Assembly: GCF_014892575.1 (NCBI RefSeq) | Contig: NZ_JADBGI010000016.1 | Span: 62,001 to 126,000 of the forward strand | DNA: 64,000 bases | From: Nocardiopsis coralli | GTDB taxonomy: Bacteria; Actinomycetota; Actinomycetes; Streptosporangiales; Streptosporangiaceae | Reading direction: 5' to 3' | In this document: positions 40,940-49,935 of the stretch, piece by piece | Layout: every line of letters starts with the position of its first letter | Position numbering within the stretch: position 1 is the stretch's first letter | Position numbers and translations under genes: made by a program | The notes under the pieces: model-generated | What the model was told of the DNA's origin: nothing | What the model saw: only the letters and a program-made list of their open reading frames with translations | Databases searched by the model: none

Positions 40940-42019
40940 ATGTCCACGCTGCGGGTCACCGCCGAGCAGCTCACGATCCACCCCCACCCCGACGCCGACG
41001 CGCTGGAGCTCGCGCAGGTCGGTCTCTTCCACGCCGTGGTCGCCAAGGGCGCCTACCGCACCGGGGACTGGGCGGTCTACATCCCCGAGAGCGCCCTCCT
41101 GCCGGACGGTCTCGTCGAGGAGATCGGGCTGACCGGCAAGCTCGCGGGTTCCAAGCGCAACCGGGTGAAAGCGATCCGGCTGCGGGGCGAGCTCTCCCAG
41201 GGCATCGTGTGCCGTCCGCAGCAGCTGGTCGACCGGGACCTGGCGGCCGAGCACGAGGCCGGCACCGACTTCTCCGGTGAGCTGGGCATCACCAAGTGGG
41301 TCCCGGAGGTGCCGCTGCACATGAGTGGTGACTTCGTGCCGGCGCCCGACCTGCTGCGGTGGATCGAGATCGAGAACGTCAAGCGCTATCCCGACGTCTT
41401 CGAACCGGACGAGCCGGTCGTCGCGACGGAGAAGATCCACGGCACCGCGTGCCTGTACACCTACGTCGCCGCCACCGGCGAGGGGTTCGTCTCCTCCAAG
41501 GGGCAGGGCGCGAAGAACCTCGCGCTCGCCCACGCCGAGGACAACCTGTACTGGAAGGCGGTGACCGCCCACGGCGTTCCCGAGGCAGCACGTAAGGCGG
41601 CCGAGCGGTTCGGCGCCGACCGCGTGGGTGTGTTCGGCGAGGTCTTCGGCTCGGGCGTGCAGGACCTGGCCTACGGCGAGACCGGCCGCAGCGAGCACCC
41701 CGGTTACGCGGTCTTCGACATCCGCGTGGACGCCGACGGCACCCGCACCTGGATCGACGCCGCCGACCTGCCCGCACTCCTGGAGGACCTCGACCTGCCG
41801 CAGGCCCCGACGGTCTACGAGGGCCCCTACGACGAGGCCGAACTCCTCGCAGCGGCGCAGGGCGAGGAGACCTGGAGCGGCGGCGGTCTGCACCTGCGCG
41901 AGGGTGTGGTGGTGCGCCCGGCCCGGGAACGCTTCTCGAACGTGCTCGTGGGCCGCGCCATCGCCAAGTTCGTCTCGGACGCCTACCTCACCCGCAGGGG
42001 CGGCACCGAGTACGAGTGA
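40940..42019 (+). CDS. RNA ligase (ATP), Deinococcus DRB0094 type
   Basis: 359 residues. It joins RNA ends through a lysyl-AMP intermediate. The nucleophile motif is TEKIHGT with Lys165, the same number as in the Deinococcus radiodurans enzyme. An N-terminal OB-like domain (about 1-120) with VYIPESALLPDGL and RVKAIRLRGELSQGIV precedes the nucleotidyltransferase domain. Motif IIIa/IV-like GVFGEVFG and a late EGVVVRP with motif V lysine in RAIAKFVSDAYL are present, so it should be active. AAAGGAA precedes ATG 40940. The gene stands alone, divergent from araC, with its own terminator. Role unknown: RNA repair or nick sealing. Confidence 0.88.
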   Translation: MSTLRVTAEQLTIHPHPDADALELAQVGLFHAVVAKGAYRTGDWAVYIPESALLPDGLVEEIGLTGKLAGSKRNRVKAIRLRGELSQGIVCRPQQLVDRDLAAEHEAGTDFSGELGITKWVPEVPLHMSGDFVPAPDLLRWIEIENVKRYPDVFEPDEPVVATEKIHGTACLYTYVAATGEGFVSSKGQGAKNLALAHAEDNLYWKAVTAHGVPEAARKAAERFGADRVGVFGEVFGSGVQDLAYGETGRSEHPGYAVFDIRVDADGTRTWIDAADLPALLEDLDLPQAPTVYEGPYDEAELLAAAQGEETWSGGGLHLREGVVVRPARERFSNVLVGRAIAKFVSDAYLTRRGGTEYE

Positions 42020-42037
42020 GGCCGCCGGCCCGCCCCG

Positions 42038-42080
42038 GGGGCCCCGGGCCACGGAACCTGTTTCCGCGGCCCGGGGCCCC
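42038..42080. terminator. Long GC-rich hairpin between RNA ligase and alpha-glucosidase
   Basis: GGGGCCCCGGGCC (42038-42050) pairs with GGCCCGGGGCCCC (42068-42080), and an inner CGGAA/TTCCG stem extends it. It lies between convergent ends. Confidence 0.8.
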
Positions 42081-42093
42081 GCGTTCGTCAGGC

Positions 42094-43764
42094 CTACTGC
42101 TGCACCCACACCGTCGTGGCACCGGGCAGCCGGCCGTTCTCCAACGGCGCGCTCGACAGCAGCACGTCGCCGTCAGGAACGTCGACGGGCGCCTCGCCGA
42201 AGTTGGTCACACACACCCAACCGCCCGGGCGGCGGAAGGCCAGGACGTGCTCGGCCCCGGTCTCCACCCACTCCAGCGACTCCCCGGTCTGCAACCGCCG
42301 CCGCAGCGCAAGGGCCTCGCGGTACAGGTTCAGGGTCGAGGCGGGGTCCCCCTCCTGAGCCTCCACCGCGTACCCGGCGAACCACGCCGGCTGGGGCAGG
42401 TGGGGCTCGGCGGGGCCGAAGCCGAAGGACGGGCCCTCCGCCGACCACGGGATCGGCACCCGGCACCCGTCCCGGCCCCGCGTCACACCCGGGTTCCGGA
42501 AGAACGACGGGTCCTGCCGCTGCTCGTCCGGGATCTCCGCGACCTCGTGCAGGCCCAGCTCCTCACCCTGGTACAGGTACGCGCTGCCGGGCAGTGCCAG
42601 CTTGAACAGCGTCGCCGCACGCGCGCGCCGCAGGCCCGCGGCCGCGTCCAGCTCGGGTTCCTGCCCGCCGTTGAGCAGCCACCGGGTCCCGGTCTTCTCG
42701 CCGTCGGGCTCGGGCGGCAGGCCGTAACGCGTCGCGTGGCGCACGACGTCGTGGTTGGAGAAGACCCAGGTGGTGGAGGACTCCCCGCGCTCGGCCAGCT
42801 CCAGGTTGAAACCGACGATCCGGCGGAACTGGGCCGCGTCGAAGCCGGCCTCCAACAGGTCGAAGTTGAACGCCTGCCCCAAGCCCCGCGGGCTCGCGTA
42901 CATCGGGCGCCGGTCCGACTCCACCCAGGCCTCGGCGACCCCGATCCGCGGCGGGTCGTACTCGTCGAAGACCTTCCGCCACTCGGCGTAGATCTCGTGC
43001 ACGTCGTCGCGGTCCCAGGTGGGGTGGTTGCCGTCCGAGGGGGTGGCGTCCAGCTCGGCCTGGCTCGGCAGGTTCTCCGGCAGGTCCTTGGAGAGCCCGT
43101 GGGCGACGTCGACACGGAACCCGTGCACACCCCGGTCCGACCAGAACCGCAGGGTCTCGAGGAAGTCCGCGTGCACCTCGGGGTTCTTCCAGTTCAGGTC
43201 GGGCTGCTCGCTCGCGAAATGGTGCAGGTACCACTGCCCGTCCGGGACCCGGGTCCAGGCGGGCCCGCCGAAGTTGGAGACCCAGTCCGCCGGGGGCTGC
43301 GCACCGCCGGGGCCGCGGCCGTCGCGGAAGATGTACCGGTCCCGCGCCGCCGAGCGCGGCGGTGCGGCCAGCGCCTCCCGGAACCACTCGTGGCGGTCGG
43401 AGGTGTGGTTGGGCACGATGTCGACGATGAGCTTGATGCCGGCCTCCCGAAGGGCCGCGACCATGGCGTCGAAGTCCTCCAGGGTGCCGATACGGGGATC
43501 GACGTCCCGGTAGTCGTCGACGTCGTACCCGCCGTCGGCCAGGGCCGAGGGGTAGAACGGGCTCAGCCACACGGCGTCGATGCCCAGGTCACGGAGGTAG
43601 GGCACACGCGAGGTGATGCCCTTCAGGTCGCCGATCCCGTTGCCGTCCGCGTCGGCGAACGACCTCGGATAGATCTGGTAGACGACGGCCTGGCGCCACC
43701 AGTCGGGATCGACGCGGAACTCGGCCGGCAGTTCCGCCGAGTCGGCGGTGGGGTGGAGCGACAA
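42094..43764 (-). CDS. GH13 alpha-glucosidase
   Basis: 556 residues of the oligo-1,6-glucosidase/alpha-glucosidase subfamily. Conserved regions: VYQIYPRSFADADGNGIGDLKGI (about 28-50), DIVPNHTSD, the nucleophile region GFRVDVAHGL, GVAEAW for the acid/base glutamate, and the transition-state FSNHDVVR. No signal peptide, so it hydrolyses imported alpha-glucosides in the cytoplasm. The start is TTG at 43764 with AAAGGGA upstream. It closes the ABC-importer operon, 33 bases after the second permease gene. Exact linkage preference (maltose, isomaltose, trehalose, sucrose) cannot be read off. Confidence 0.92.
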   Translation of the reverse strand: MSLHPTADSAELPAEFRVDPDWWRQAVVYQIYPRSFADADGNGIGDLKGITSRVPYLRDLGIDAVWLSPFYPSALADGGYDVDDYRDVDPRIGTLEDFDAMVAALREAGIKLIVDIVPNHTSDRHEWFREALAAPPRSAARDRYIFRDGRGPGGAQPPADWVSNFGGPAWTRVPDGQWYLHHFASEQPDLNWKNPEVHADFLETLRFWSDRGVHGFRVDVAHGLSKDLPENLPSQAELDATPSDGNHPTWDRDDVHEIYAEWRKVFDEYDPPRIGVAEAWVESDRRPMYASPRGLGQAFNFDLLEAGFDAAQFRRIVGFNLELAERGESSTTWVFSNHDVVRHATRYGLPPEPDGEKTGTRWLLNGGQEPELDAAAGLRRARAATLFKLALPGSAYLYQGEELGLHEVAEIPDEQRQDPSFFRNPGVTRGRDGCRVPIPWSAEGPSFGFGPAEPHLPQPAWFAGYAVEAQEGDPASTLNLYREALALRRRLQTGESLEWVETGAEHVLAFRRPGGWVCVTNFGEAPVDVPDGDVLLSSAPLENGRLPGATTVWVQQ

Positions 43765-43797
43765 GGTGGGTCCCTTTCTGCGGTGTGGCTGTCGGAG

Positions 43798-44670
43798 TTA
43801 CTTGACCGCGCCCTGTGTGAGCCCGGACATCACCCATCTCTGGGAGATCACGTAGGCGATGACCGCCGGTGCCATCGCCATCAGGTAGGAGGCGAAGGAG
43901 ACGTGGTAGTTGTTGCTGAACTGCGTCTGGAAGACCTCCTGGATGACCGGGAGTGTCTGCAGGGACGAGTCCTCGATGATCATCGACGGCATCATGAAGT
44001 CGTTCCACGATTTGAGGAAGGCGAAGATCGCCACCGTCGCGCTCATCGGCGCCATCAGCGGGAAGACGATCCGCCAGAACGTGAACCAGGTCGAGGCGCC
44101 GTCCATCCGCGCCGACTCCTCCAGCTCGTGCGGCAGGGAACGCAGGAACGCGGTGAACAGCAGCGTGCTGAAGGAGAGCTGGAACATCACGTGCAGCAGC
44201 GCGACCCCGGCGGGGTTGGCCAGCCCCGCCATGCCCGTCAGCTTGACCTGCGACAGTGCCAGCACGGGGAACGGCAGGAACATCGCGGACAACAGGTAGT
44301 AGAACGACCACCGGAAGAACTTCCGGTCCCAGTTCCGCGAGATCGCGTACGAGGCCATCGCGCTCGCCAGCACCGTGCCCGTGACCGCCACCGCGGTGAT
44401 GAACACCGAGACGGCGAACGCCCGCGGATAGTCGGTGAGCGCCCAGGCCTGCACGAACCCCTCGACGCTCCAGGGCGACGGCAGGGTGAAGGCCTCGCCG
44501 TCCACCGCCTGCTCGCCCGTCTTGAACGCCATGGAGAAGGCCACGTAGAACGGGAACAGGACCGTGGTCGAACACAGCAGGAGCACGATCGTGGTGCTCC
44601 ACCGCTTCTTCCCCTCGCCGCGGGGGCTCGTGTCCCTGTTCTGCCGGGTGCGTGTTTCGGGGAGCACCAT
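43798..44670 (-). CDS. Carbohydrate ABC transporter permease (MalG type)
   Basis: 290 residues with six hydrophobic helices. The EAA loop that docks the ATPase reads ELEESARMDGASTWFTFWRIVFPLMAP in blocks near 190-215. The C-terminal SGLTQGAVK is the usual MalG ending. ATG 44670 shares one base with the MalF-type stop (TGATG). No ATPase gene is present, as is common in actinobacteria where one shared MsiK-type ATPase serves many sugar importers. Confidence 0.92.
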   Translation of the reverse strand: MVLPETRTRQNRDTSPRGEGKKRWSTTIVLLLCSTTVLFPFYVAFSMAFKTGEQAVDGEAFTLPSPWSVEGFVQAWALTDYPRAFAVSVFITAVAVTGTVLASAMASYAISRNWDRKFFRWSFYYLLSAMFLPFPVLALSQVKLTGMAGLANPAGVALLHVMFQLSFSTLLFTAFLRSLPHELEESARMDGASTWFTFWRIVFPLMAPMSATVAIFAFLKSWNDFMMPSMIIEDSSLQTLPVIQEVFQTQFSNNYHVSFASYLMAMAPAVIAYVISQRWVMSGLTQGAVK

Positions 44671-45599
44671 CAGCCGCCCGTCCTTCCTCGTGTCAGACGC
44701 AGTTGCACGAGCGCGATCGCCAGGGTGATCAGGAAGAAGACCGTCGAGTTGGCCATCTGGTACGCGTAGTCGCCGTCCTCGAACCCGGCGAAGATCGCCA
44801 TCGTCACCGAACGCGTCGCGGTCCCGGGCCCTCCGTCGGTGAGGCCGAGGATGATCTCGTAGGCGGCCAGGAAGTCCTTGAACCCGATGATCACGTTGAT
44901 GAGCACGAAACCCGAGATCAGCGGCAGGGTGATGTGCCGCAACCGGTTCCACGCCGAGGCCCCGTCGATGCCGGCGGCCTCGTAGACGTCCTGGGGCACC
45001 GTCATGAGCCCCGCGATGTAGATCAACAGCGCCTGGGGCATCGCCTGCCACGCGGTGACCAGCACGATGGAGATCCACGCCAGGTCCGGATCGGCCAGGA
45101 TGGACTCCTCCAGCGGCCCGATGCCCAGCGCCTGCCCCGCCGCGGGGATGGTGTGGGAGAAGACGAACTGGAAGACGAAGGCGATGATGATCCCCGAGAC
45201 CACCATCGGCAGGACGAAGACCGTCCGCAGGGTCACCCGGGCACGGATGCGGCCGGTCAGGCCCAGCGCGAGCCCGAGCGCGACCACGTTGACCAGGACG
45301 ACGGTGCACAGCGCGAACCCGAGGGTGAACCCGTAGACCGACAGGATCGCCGGGTCGGAGAACAGCACGAGGTAGTTGTTCAACCCGACGAACTCGTACT
45401 CGCCGAAGCCGATCGAGTCGGTGAAGCTGTAGAAGATCCCCATCGCCGCCGGCAGCGTGATGCAGACCGAGAAGAGGATCAGGACGGGGACCAGGAACAG
45501 GTGGTAGGTGCGGTCGACGCGCCGGGAACGCTTGCGCGGGGGCGGGCGGTCGCGCGTCCCGGCGTCCGGCGGCGCCCCGCGTTCGACGGTGGTTGCCAT
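44670..45599 (-). CDS. Carbohydrate ABC transporter permease (MalF type)
   Basis: 309 residues: a basic N-terminus (RKRSRRVDRTYH) and six helices. The EAA loop reads DVYEAAGIDGASAWNRLRHITLPLIS in blocks near 215-240. LTDGGPGTATRSVTM near 262 is the MalF-type periplasmic segment. It forms a heterodimeric channel with the MalG-type protein encoded next. The gap from the binding-protein gene is 31 bases, so it belongs to the same operon. Confidence 0.92.
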   Translation of the reverse strand: MATTVERGAPPDAGTRDRPPPRKRSRRVDRTYHLFLVPVLILFSVCITLPAAMGIFYSFTDSIGFGEYEFVGLNNYLVLFSDPAILSVYGFTLGFALCTVVLVNVVALGLALGLTGRIRARVTLRTVFVLPMVVSGIIIAFVFQFVFSHTIPAAGQALGIGPLEESILADPDLAWISIVLVTAWQAMPQALLIYIAGLMTVPQDVYEAAGIDGASAWNRLRHITLPLISGFVLINVIIGFKDFLAAYEIILGLTDGGPGTATRSVTMAIFAGFEDGDYAYQMANSTVFFLITLAIALVQLRLTRGRTGG

Positions 45600-45630
45600 G
45601 GGGATCCTTGTGTGTCCGGGGGGAAGAAGG

Positions 45631-46917
45631 TCACCTGCGGGCGAGCCGGGCCCAGTCCTCGTCGAGCGTGCGCAGCACGGCTTCGAGGCTCTGGCCCGTG
45701 ACGATGGCCTGGCAGTAGTTCTCGAAGGGGATCGTGCCGGGCAGGGCCTGGGAGATGCCCTGGTAGAAGGCGGCACGGTCGACGTAGGACTGCAGGTCCT
45801 GAAGGCGCGCGTCCGTCACGTCGGGGGCGTCCTCCCGGACCCCGAAGCCGAGGTTGGCCTGGTTGTAGGGGTCGGCGATCTCCGGCCGGATCAGGAACCG
45901 CAGCAGTTCCCGCGCCTCGTCCGGTCGCGAGGCGGCCTCGGGGATCCACAGCGCCAGGTCCAGGTGCACACGCACGCCGGCGTCGTCGGGGTCCTCGGTC
46001 ATCGGCAGGGGGAAGATGCCGATCGGGAGCCCGGGGTCGATGCGGTCGATCTCCGTGAGCGCCCACGGTCCCTGGAGGTACATGGCCGCCTCGCCGCGTG
46101 CGAAGGCCACGTTCCCGTCGCCGTAGTTGCGGGCGGCGGCACCGGGCTGGGAGAACGAGGCGATCCGCAGCATCTTCTCCAAGGGCTCGCGCAAGGTGTC
46201 GGAGAAGGACACCGGGGCGTCGGGGCCGGCCTCGGGGCCCAGGTCCCTGAGCTCGTCCATGAACGCGGGGACGTCGATGCTCCCGCCGACGCTGTAGTCG
46301 ATGAGGCCCTGCGAGACCGTCCACGCGTCGGCGTAGGTGGAGTAGACCGGGTCGACCCCGGCCTCCTGCAGGGTCTCGCACAGTTCGATGAAACCGCTGT
46401 AGGTCGTCGGGATCTCGAGGTCGTGCTCGGCGAAGATCTCCTCGTTGTAGAGCACGGCAGCGGCCATCATCGAGTAGGGGATCACGCTGGTGCGCCCCGG
46501 ATAGGTGGGGAAGTGCTCGACCAGCTCCCGGACCTCGGGGGCGATGTTCGCCTCCGCCTCGAGATCGGAGAGGTCGGACAGCGCACCGCGTTCCTGGAAC
46601 CGCAGCATCTCGAAGTTGTAGTTCAGGCAGCCCAGATCGGGCGGGTTGCCGCGCGCGAAACCGCTGGAGAGGTTCGCGGAGATGTCGTGCACGGCGTGGA
46701 TGCTGCCCCGGTGTTCGTCGTTGAACTGCTCGAGGAGGTCGCCGAAGTAGGGGATCGCCTCCGGTTTGGACTGGTGCAGGGAGACCCGTGTGCCTCCACC
46801 GCCCGAGCCGCACCCGGCCAGGACCGACGCGAGCGCGCCGCCCGCCATGGTTCCGAGCGCGGCCCGCCTGGAGAAACGGGGGAGAGGGGAGGGGGCTCCC
46901 CGTCCTGCTGAGATCAC
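45631..46917 (-). CDS. Carbohydrate ABC transporter substrate-binding lipoprotein
   Basis: 428 residues from GTG at 46917, which has AGGAAGGAG upstream. The signal combines a twin-arginine-like FSRRAALGTMAG with the lipobox VLAGC near residue 36, so it may be a Tat-dependent lipoprotein. The mature part follows the MalE/UgpB family: FGDLLEQFNDEHRGSIHAVHD, IPYSMMAAAVLYNEEIF near 150 and FARGEAAMYLQGPWALTE near 270. It binds the sugar taken up by the two permeases; the alpha-glucosidase in the operon points to alpha-glucosides. A ROK-type repressor is divergently encoded. Confidence 0.9.
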   Translation of the reverse strand: MISAGRGAPSPLPRFSRRAALGTMAGGALASVLAGCGSGGGGTRVSLHQSKPEAIPYFGDLLEQFNDEHRGSIHAVHDISANLSSGFARGNPPDLGCLNYNFEMLRFQERGALSDLSDLEAEANIAPEVRELVEHFPTYPGRTSVIPYSMMAAAVLYNEEIFAEHDLEIPTTYSGFIELCETLQEAGVDPVYSTYADAWTVSQGLIDYSVGGSIDVPAFMDELRDLGPEAGPDAPVSFSDTLREPLEKMLRIASFSQPGAAARNYGDGNVAFARGEAAMYLQGPWALTEIDRIDPGLPIGIFPLPMTEDPDDAGVRVHLDLALWIPEAASRPDEARELLRFLIRPEIADPYNQANLGFGVREDAPDVTDARLQDLQSYVDRAAFYQGISQALPGTIPFENYCQAIVTGQSLEAVLRTLDEDWARLARR

Positions 46918-46960
46918 GGCACTCCTTCCTGTGATCCAGGACACCATCGTTGATGCCGCG

Positions 46961-46993
46961 CCTAAATATAGACGTTTAATTTAGGGGCTGCAA
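46961..46993 (-). promoter_or_regulatory. Sugar ABC operon promoter overlapped by a CCTAAAT/ATTTAGG palindrome
   Basis: On the minus strand TTGCAG (46988-46993) and TATATT (46965-46970) are 17 bases apart, a near-ideal promoter. The palindrome CCTAAAT (46961-46967) to ATTTAGG (46979-46985) covers the -10 box and most of the spacer. The divergent ROK-type regulator is the likely binder. Confidence 0.7.
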
Positions 46994-47035
46994 TAATCCC
47001 GGCGAACGGATCGCACCGACGGAGGGCAGGGCGAG

Positions 47036-48283
47036 ATGCGAGGCGGCGCCGAGGGCGAGCAGGTGGGATCACCGCAGCTGATGCGGCGGCTGAACGCCCG
47101 ACGGGTCCTGGACCACGTCTGGAGCGGTGAACCCGTCACCGCCAGCGAACTCATCCGCGAGACCGGACTGACGCGTGCCACTGTCCTGGACCTGTGCCGC
47201 GAACTCGCCGACCAGGGGTGGCTCGGGGTCCTGGAGAACTCCCGGCGGGCCGGCACCTACACCAAGGGGCGCCCCGCGCTCCGCTACGCCTTCCGGCGGG
47301 ACGCCTGCCACGTCATCGGTGTGGACGCGGGCCAGCACCGCATCTCCGCCTCGGTGGCCGACCTCGGGGGCCGGGAGATCGGCCACGGCGAACGGGCCTT
47401 CGAACCCGGCCGGTTCGACCCCGACCGGCAGAGCGGGCAGGAGCGCCGGAAGGAGGTGCTCACCGCGATCGACTCCGCGCTCGACGACGCCGGCCTGATC
47501 CCCGGCGACGTGGGCGCCGTCGTGCTCGGGGTCCCTGCCCCGGTCGACGCCGAGGGGCGGTCCCCCGTCGGCCTCAACCGCTTCTGGGAGCAGAGCAACC
47601 CCGACCTGGTCACGCTCGGCGTCGAGCGCGGTTGGGCGTGTGTGGTGGAGAACGACGCCAACCTGGCCGCCCTCGCCGAACTGGACACGGGCGGGGCCGA
47701 GGCGGACTCCTCCTTCGCCGCCCTGCTGGCGGGGGAACGCTTCGGTGCCGGCCTCGTGCTCCGCGGCGAACTCCTGCGCCAGCCCCGCGGCGGAGCGGGC
47801 GAGCTGGGCATGCTCGAGCTGGTCAACGGCGTGGAGTCTCCGGAGGCCCTGGGGCACTGGGCGCGGCACCACGCAAGGGAGGCCCTCGCCTCGGGCGGGG
47901 GCGGTGCCCTGGCCGCGTACGGGCAGGACGAGGTGCAGGCCGAGCACGTCTTCGCCGCCGCCCGCGACGGCGACCCGCTGGCCGTGGAGATCGTCGACCG
48001 CCTCGCCGACCGGCTCGCCCGCATCTGCGTGGTACTCGTCGGACTGCTCGACCTCGACCGCATCGTGCTCTCCGGCGCCGTCGCGCCCGCGCTCTCGGGC
48101 CTGGTCGAGGCGGCGCGGGCCACGTTCGCCGAGTACCTCTACGCGCCCTGGCTCGACATCACGGTCTCCGAGCTCGGCGCGGACGCCGTGCGCACTGGGG
48201 CCGTGCGGTGCGCCGTGGAACAGGTGCACGCCCGTGCGCTGCAGGGAGACCACGTGTCCGCCCTGCTCCCCCGGGAGGCCTGA
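47036..48283 (+). CDS. ROK-family transcriptional repressor (XylR/NagC type)
   Basis: 415 residues. An N-terminal winged helix (about 16-75: LMRRLNARRVLDHVWSGEPVTASELIRETGLTRATVLDLC read in blocks) is fused to a ROK sugar-sensing domain with VIGVDAGQHRISASVADL near 92 and the inner GGAGELGMLELVNG near 255. The normal zinc cysteines are absent and ExGH reads ELGM, so it is a sensor rather than a kinase. It is divergent from the alpha-glucoside importer and should repress it until an alpha-glucoside binds. ATG 47036 lies 51 bases past the palindrome. Confidence 0.88.
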   Translation: MRGGAEGEQVGSPQLMRRLNARRVLDHVWSGEPVTASELIRETGLTRATVLDLCRELADQGWLGVLENSRRAGTYTKGRPALRYAFRRDACHVIGVDAGQHRISASVADLGGREIGHGERAFEPGRFDPDRQSGQERRKEVLTAIDSALDDAGLIPGDVGAVVLGVPAPVDAEGRSPVGLNRFWEQSNPDLVTLGVERGWACVVENDANLAALAELDTGGAEADSSFAALLAGERFGAGLVLRGELLRQPRGGAGELGMLELVNGVESPEALGHWARHHAREALASGGGGALAAYGQDEVQAEHVFAAARDGDPLAVEIVDRLADRLARICVVLVGLLDLDRIVLSGAVAPALSGLVEAARATFAEYLYAPWLDITVSELGADAVRTGAVRCAVEQVHARALQGDHVSALLPREA

Positions 48284-48360
48284 CGGCCCAGGGCCGACCC
48301 GGCCGAGACCCTTCGCGGCCCCCAAGACCCCCGTGATCCCCTTCCCCCGAGAGGACCGAC

Positions 48361-48760
48361 GTGGAAAGAGCATCAAGAGGACCCGTGCGCCGCGCGGCTG
48401 CAGGCAGCGGCGACGACAAGATCGGCTACGAGGACGACACGGCGCCGAGTTCGCCGACGAGGCCGACACGCGTGAGGACTACGACCACGGGACCGAGAAC
48501 CCGGAGTGCCACACCGAGTGCGCCAAGATGCTCGAGTTCACCTCGAAGGACGCCCCCCAGCACCCGGATCTGCAGGGGGTGACGATCAACCAACCCCCGT
48601 ACCACTCCTTCGTCGGCCAGGGGAACGAGGGCCTTCACGATGCGGGTGGAGGACTACAAGCAGGTCGGGGCCTCACGCTCGGTGACGAGGAGCAGGAGGG
48701 CAACGGCATCCGTCCGGAGGACTACTCCGTCGGCGGCTCGTGGACACGACCGGAACCGGC
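48361..48760 (+). pseudogene. Decayed reading frame, family not recognised
   Basis: Protein-like sequence is spread over two frames. From GTG 48361 one frame reads to GDDKIGYEDD (to about 48440). The next frame continues with EFADEADTREDYDHGTENP, HTECAKMLEFTSKDAP and INQPPYHSFVGQGNE (to about 48630). AFTMRVEDYKQVGA then reads in the first frame again, and LTLGDEEQEGNGIRPEDYS in the second. The acidic, non-repetitive composition differs from the Arg/Pro-rich shadow frames around it. At least three frame changes are needed, so it cannot make one protein. I cannot name the family. It fills the gap between the ROK repressor and the transporter at 48794. Confidence 0.5.
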
Positions 48761-48793
48761 CCCGTCAGGAAACGGTCCCGGAAATTCGCGAAC

Positions 48794-49747
48794 TCAGTCG
48801 GCGGTTTCACGGGCCGGTTCCTCGACACCCCGGCGTCCCCAGAACGTGGCCAGCACCGGGCCGGACAGGTTGGCCCACACCGCGGCGATCGCACCCGGCA
48901 GCGCGGCCGCGGGGCCGAAGTGGGCCGCCCCCAGCGTGGCCGCCAACCCGGAGTTCTGGATCCCCACCTCGAAGGAGATGGCGCGGCGCTGGGACTCGGG
49001 GACCCGCGTCATCCACGCGACCGCGTAGCCGAGCGCCAGGCCCACCAGGTTGTGCACGACGACGCCGACGATCACCAGGGGAGCGGCCTCCAGGAACGTG
49101 TCCCGGCTGCTCCCCACCACACCGGCGCAGATGATCACCACAGCGACCACCGAGACCGTCGGAACCACCGGCATCATGCGTTCGACGACCTTCGGCAGCA
49201 GCGCCTGGAGGAGAAGCCCGGTGAGCACCGGGAGCAGCACCACCTGCGCGATGGACAGCACCATCGCGCCGGTGTCCACGGGCAGGAGGTGGCCGCCGTA
49301 GAAGAGCACCAGGTAGGGGGTGATCACGATCGCGACCAGCGTCGACACCGAGGTCATGGCGACCGAGACCGCGACGTCGCCGCGGGCCAGGTAGGCCATG
49401 ATGTTCGACGCCGTGCCGCTGGGCACGCACCCCAGCAGGATCAGCCCCAGTGCGAGCTCCGGCGGGAGGGCGAGCGCCTTGCCCAGGGCCCAGGCGAGCG
49501 ACGGCATGATCAGGTACTGCGCGAACACGCCGATCAGCAGGGGGACCGGACGCCGTGCCACCACGGCGAAGTCCTTGAACCTCAGCGTCAGCCCCATGCC
49601 CAGCATCACCACCGCGAGGAGCGGGACAGTGTAGGGCTCCAAGGGTGCGAAGACGTGGGGAAAGGCCAGCGCGAGGGCGCTGAGGACGATGATCCACAGC
49701 GCGAACGTGCGGCTCGCGAAGTTGGCGACGGCGGTGAGCGCGGACAC
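48794..49747 (-). CDS. BASS-family sodium-coupled organic anion transporter
   Basis: 317 residues with nine or ten helices, the bile acid:sodium symporter (SBF/BASS) fold. LLAVVMLGMGLTLRFKDFAVVARRP near 42-66 and GCVPSGTASNIMAYLARGDVAVSVAMTS near 107-135 are the family's sodium-site segments, and FEVGIQNSGLAATL near 265 is the second crossover motif. Bacterial members carry bile acids, pantoate or 2-keto acids; the cargo here is not known. GTG 49747 is chosen since GGAAGGA precedes it and upstream sequence is Arg/Pro-rich. It stands alone. Confidence 0.85.
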   Translation of the reverse strand: MSALTAVANFASRTFALWIIVLSALALAFPHVFAPLEPYTVPLLAVVMLGMGLTLRFKDFAVVARRPVPLLIGVFAQYLIMPSLAWALGKALALPPELALGLILLGCVPSGTASNIMAYLARGDVAVSVAMTSVSTLVAIVITPYLVLFYGGHLLPVDTGAMVLSIAQVVLLPVLTGLLLQALLPKVVERMMPVVPTVSVVAVVIICAGVVGSSRDTFLEAAPLVIVGVVVHNLVGLALGYAVAWMTRVPESQRRAISFEVGIQNSGLAATLGAAHFGPAAALPGAIAAVWANLSGPVLATFWGRRGVEEPARETAD

Positions 49748-49935
49748 AGCGGTGTTCCTTCCGAGGGGCGGGGCCGGGCCGGGGGGAAGGGGGAGGCCGG
49801 GCGGTCCTGGTGAGGGTACGGCCCGGCCGTCCCCGGAGCTCTGACCGGGGTTGTCCTGACCGATCGGGGCGTCCCCCGTGCCCCAGCGGGTACTCCGGGG
49901 GTGAGTGCAACAGCACCCGCTCCGAGGAGGATCAC

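Noticed and set aside
42094..46917. Search for an ATPase gene belonging to the alpha-glucoside importer
   Set aside because: No ATP-binding subunit is encoded in or near the operon; dependence on a shared MsiK-type ATPase elsewhere is the usual actinobacterial arrangement, so this is not a defect.
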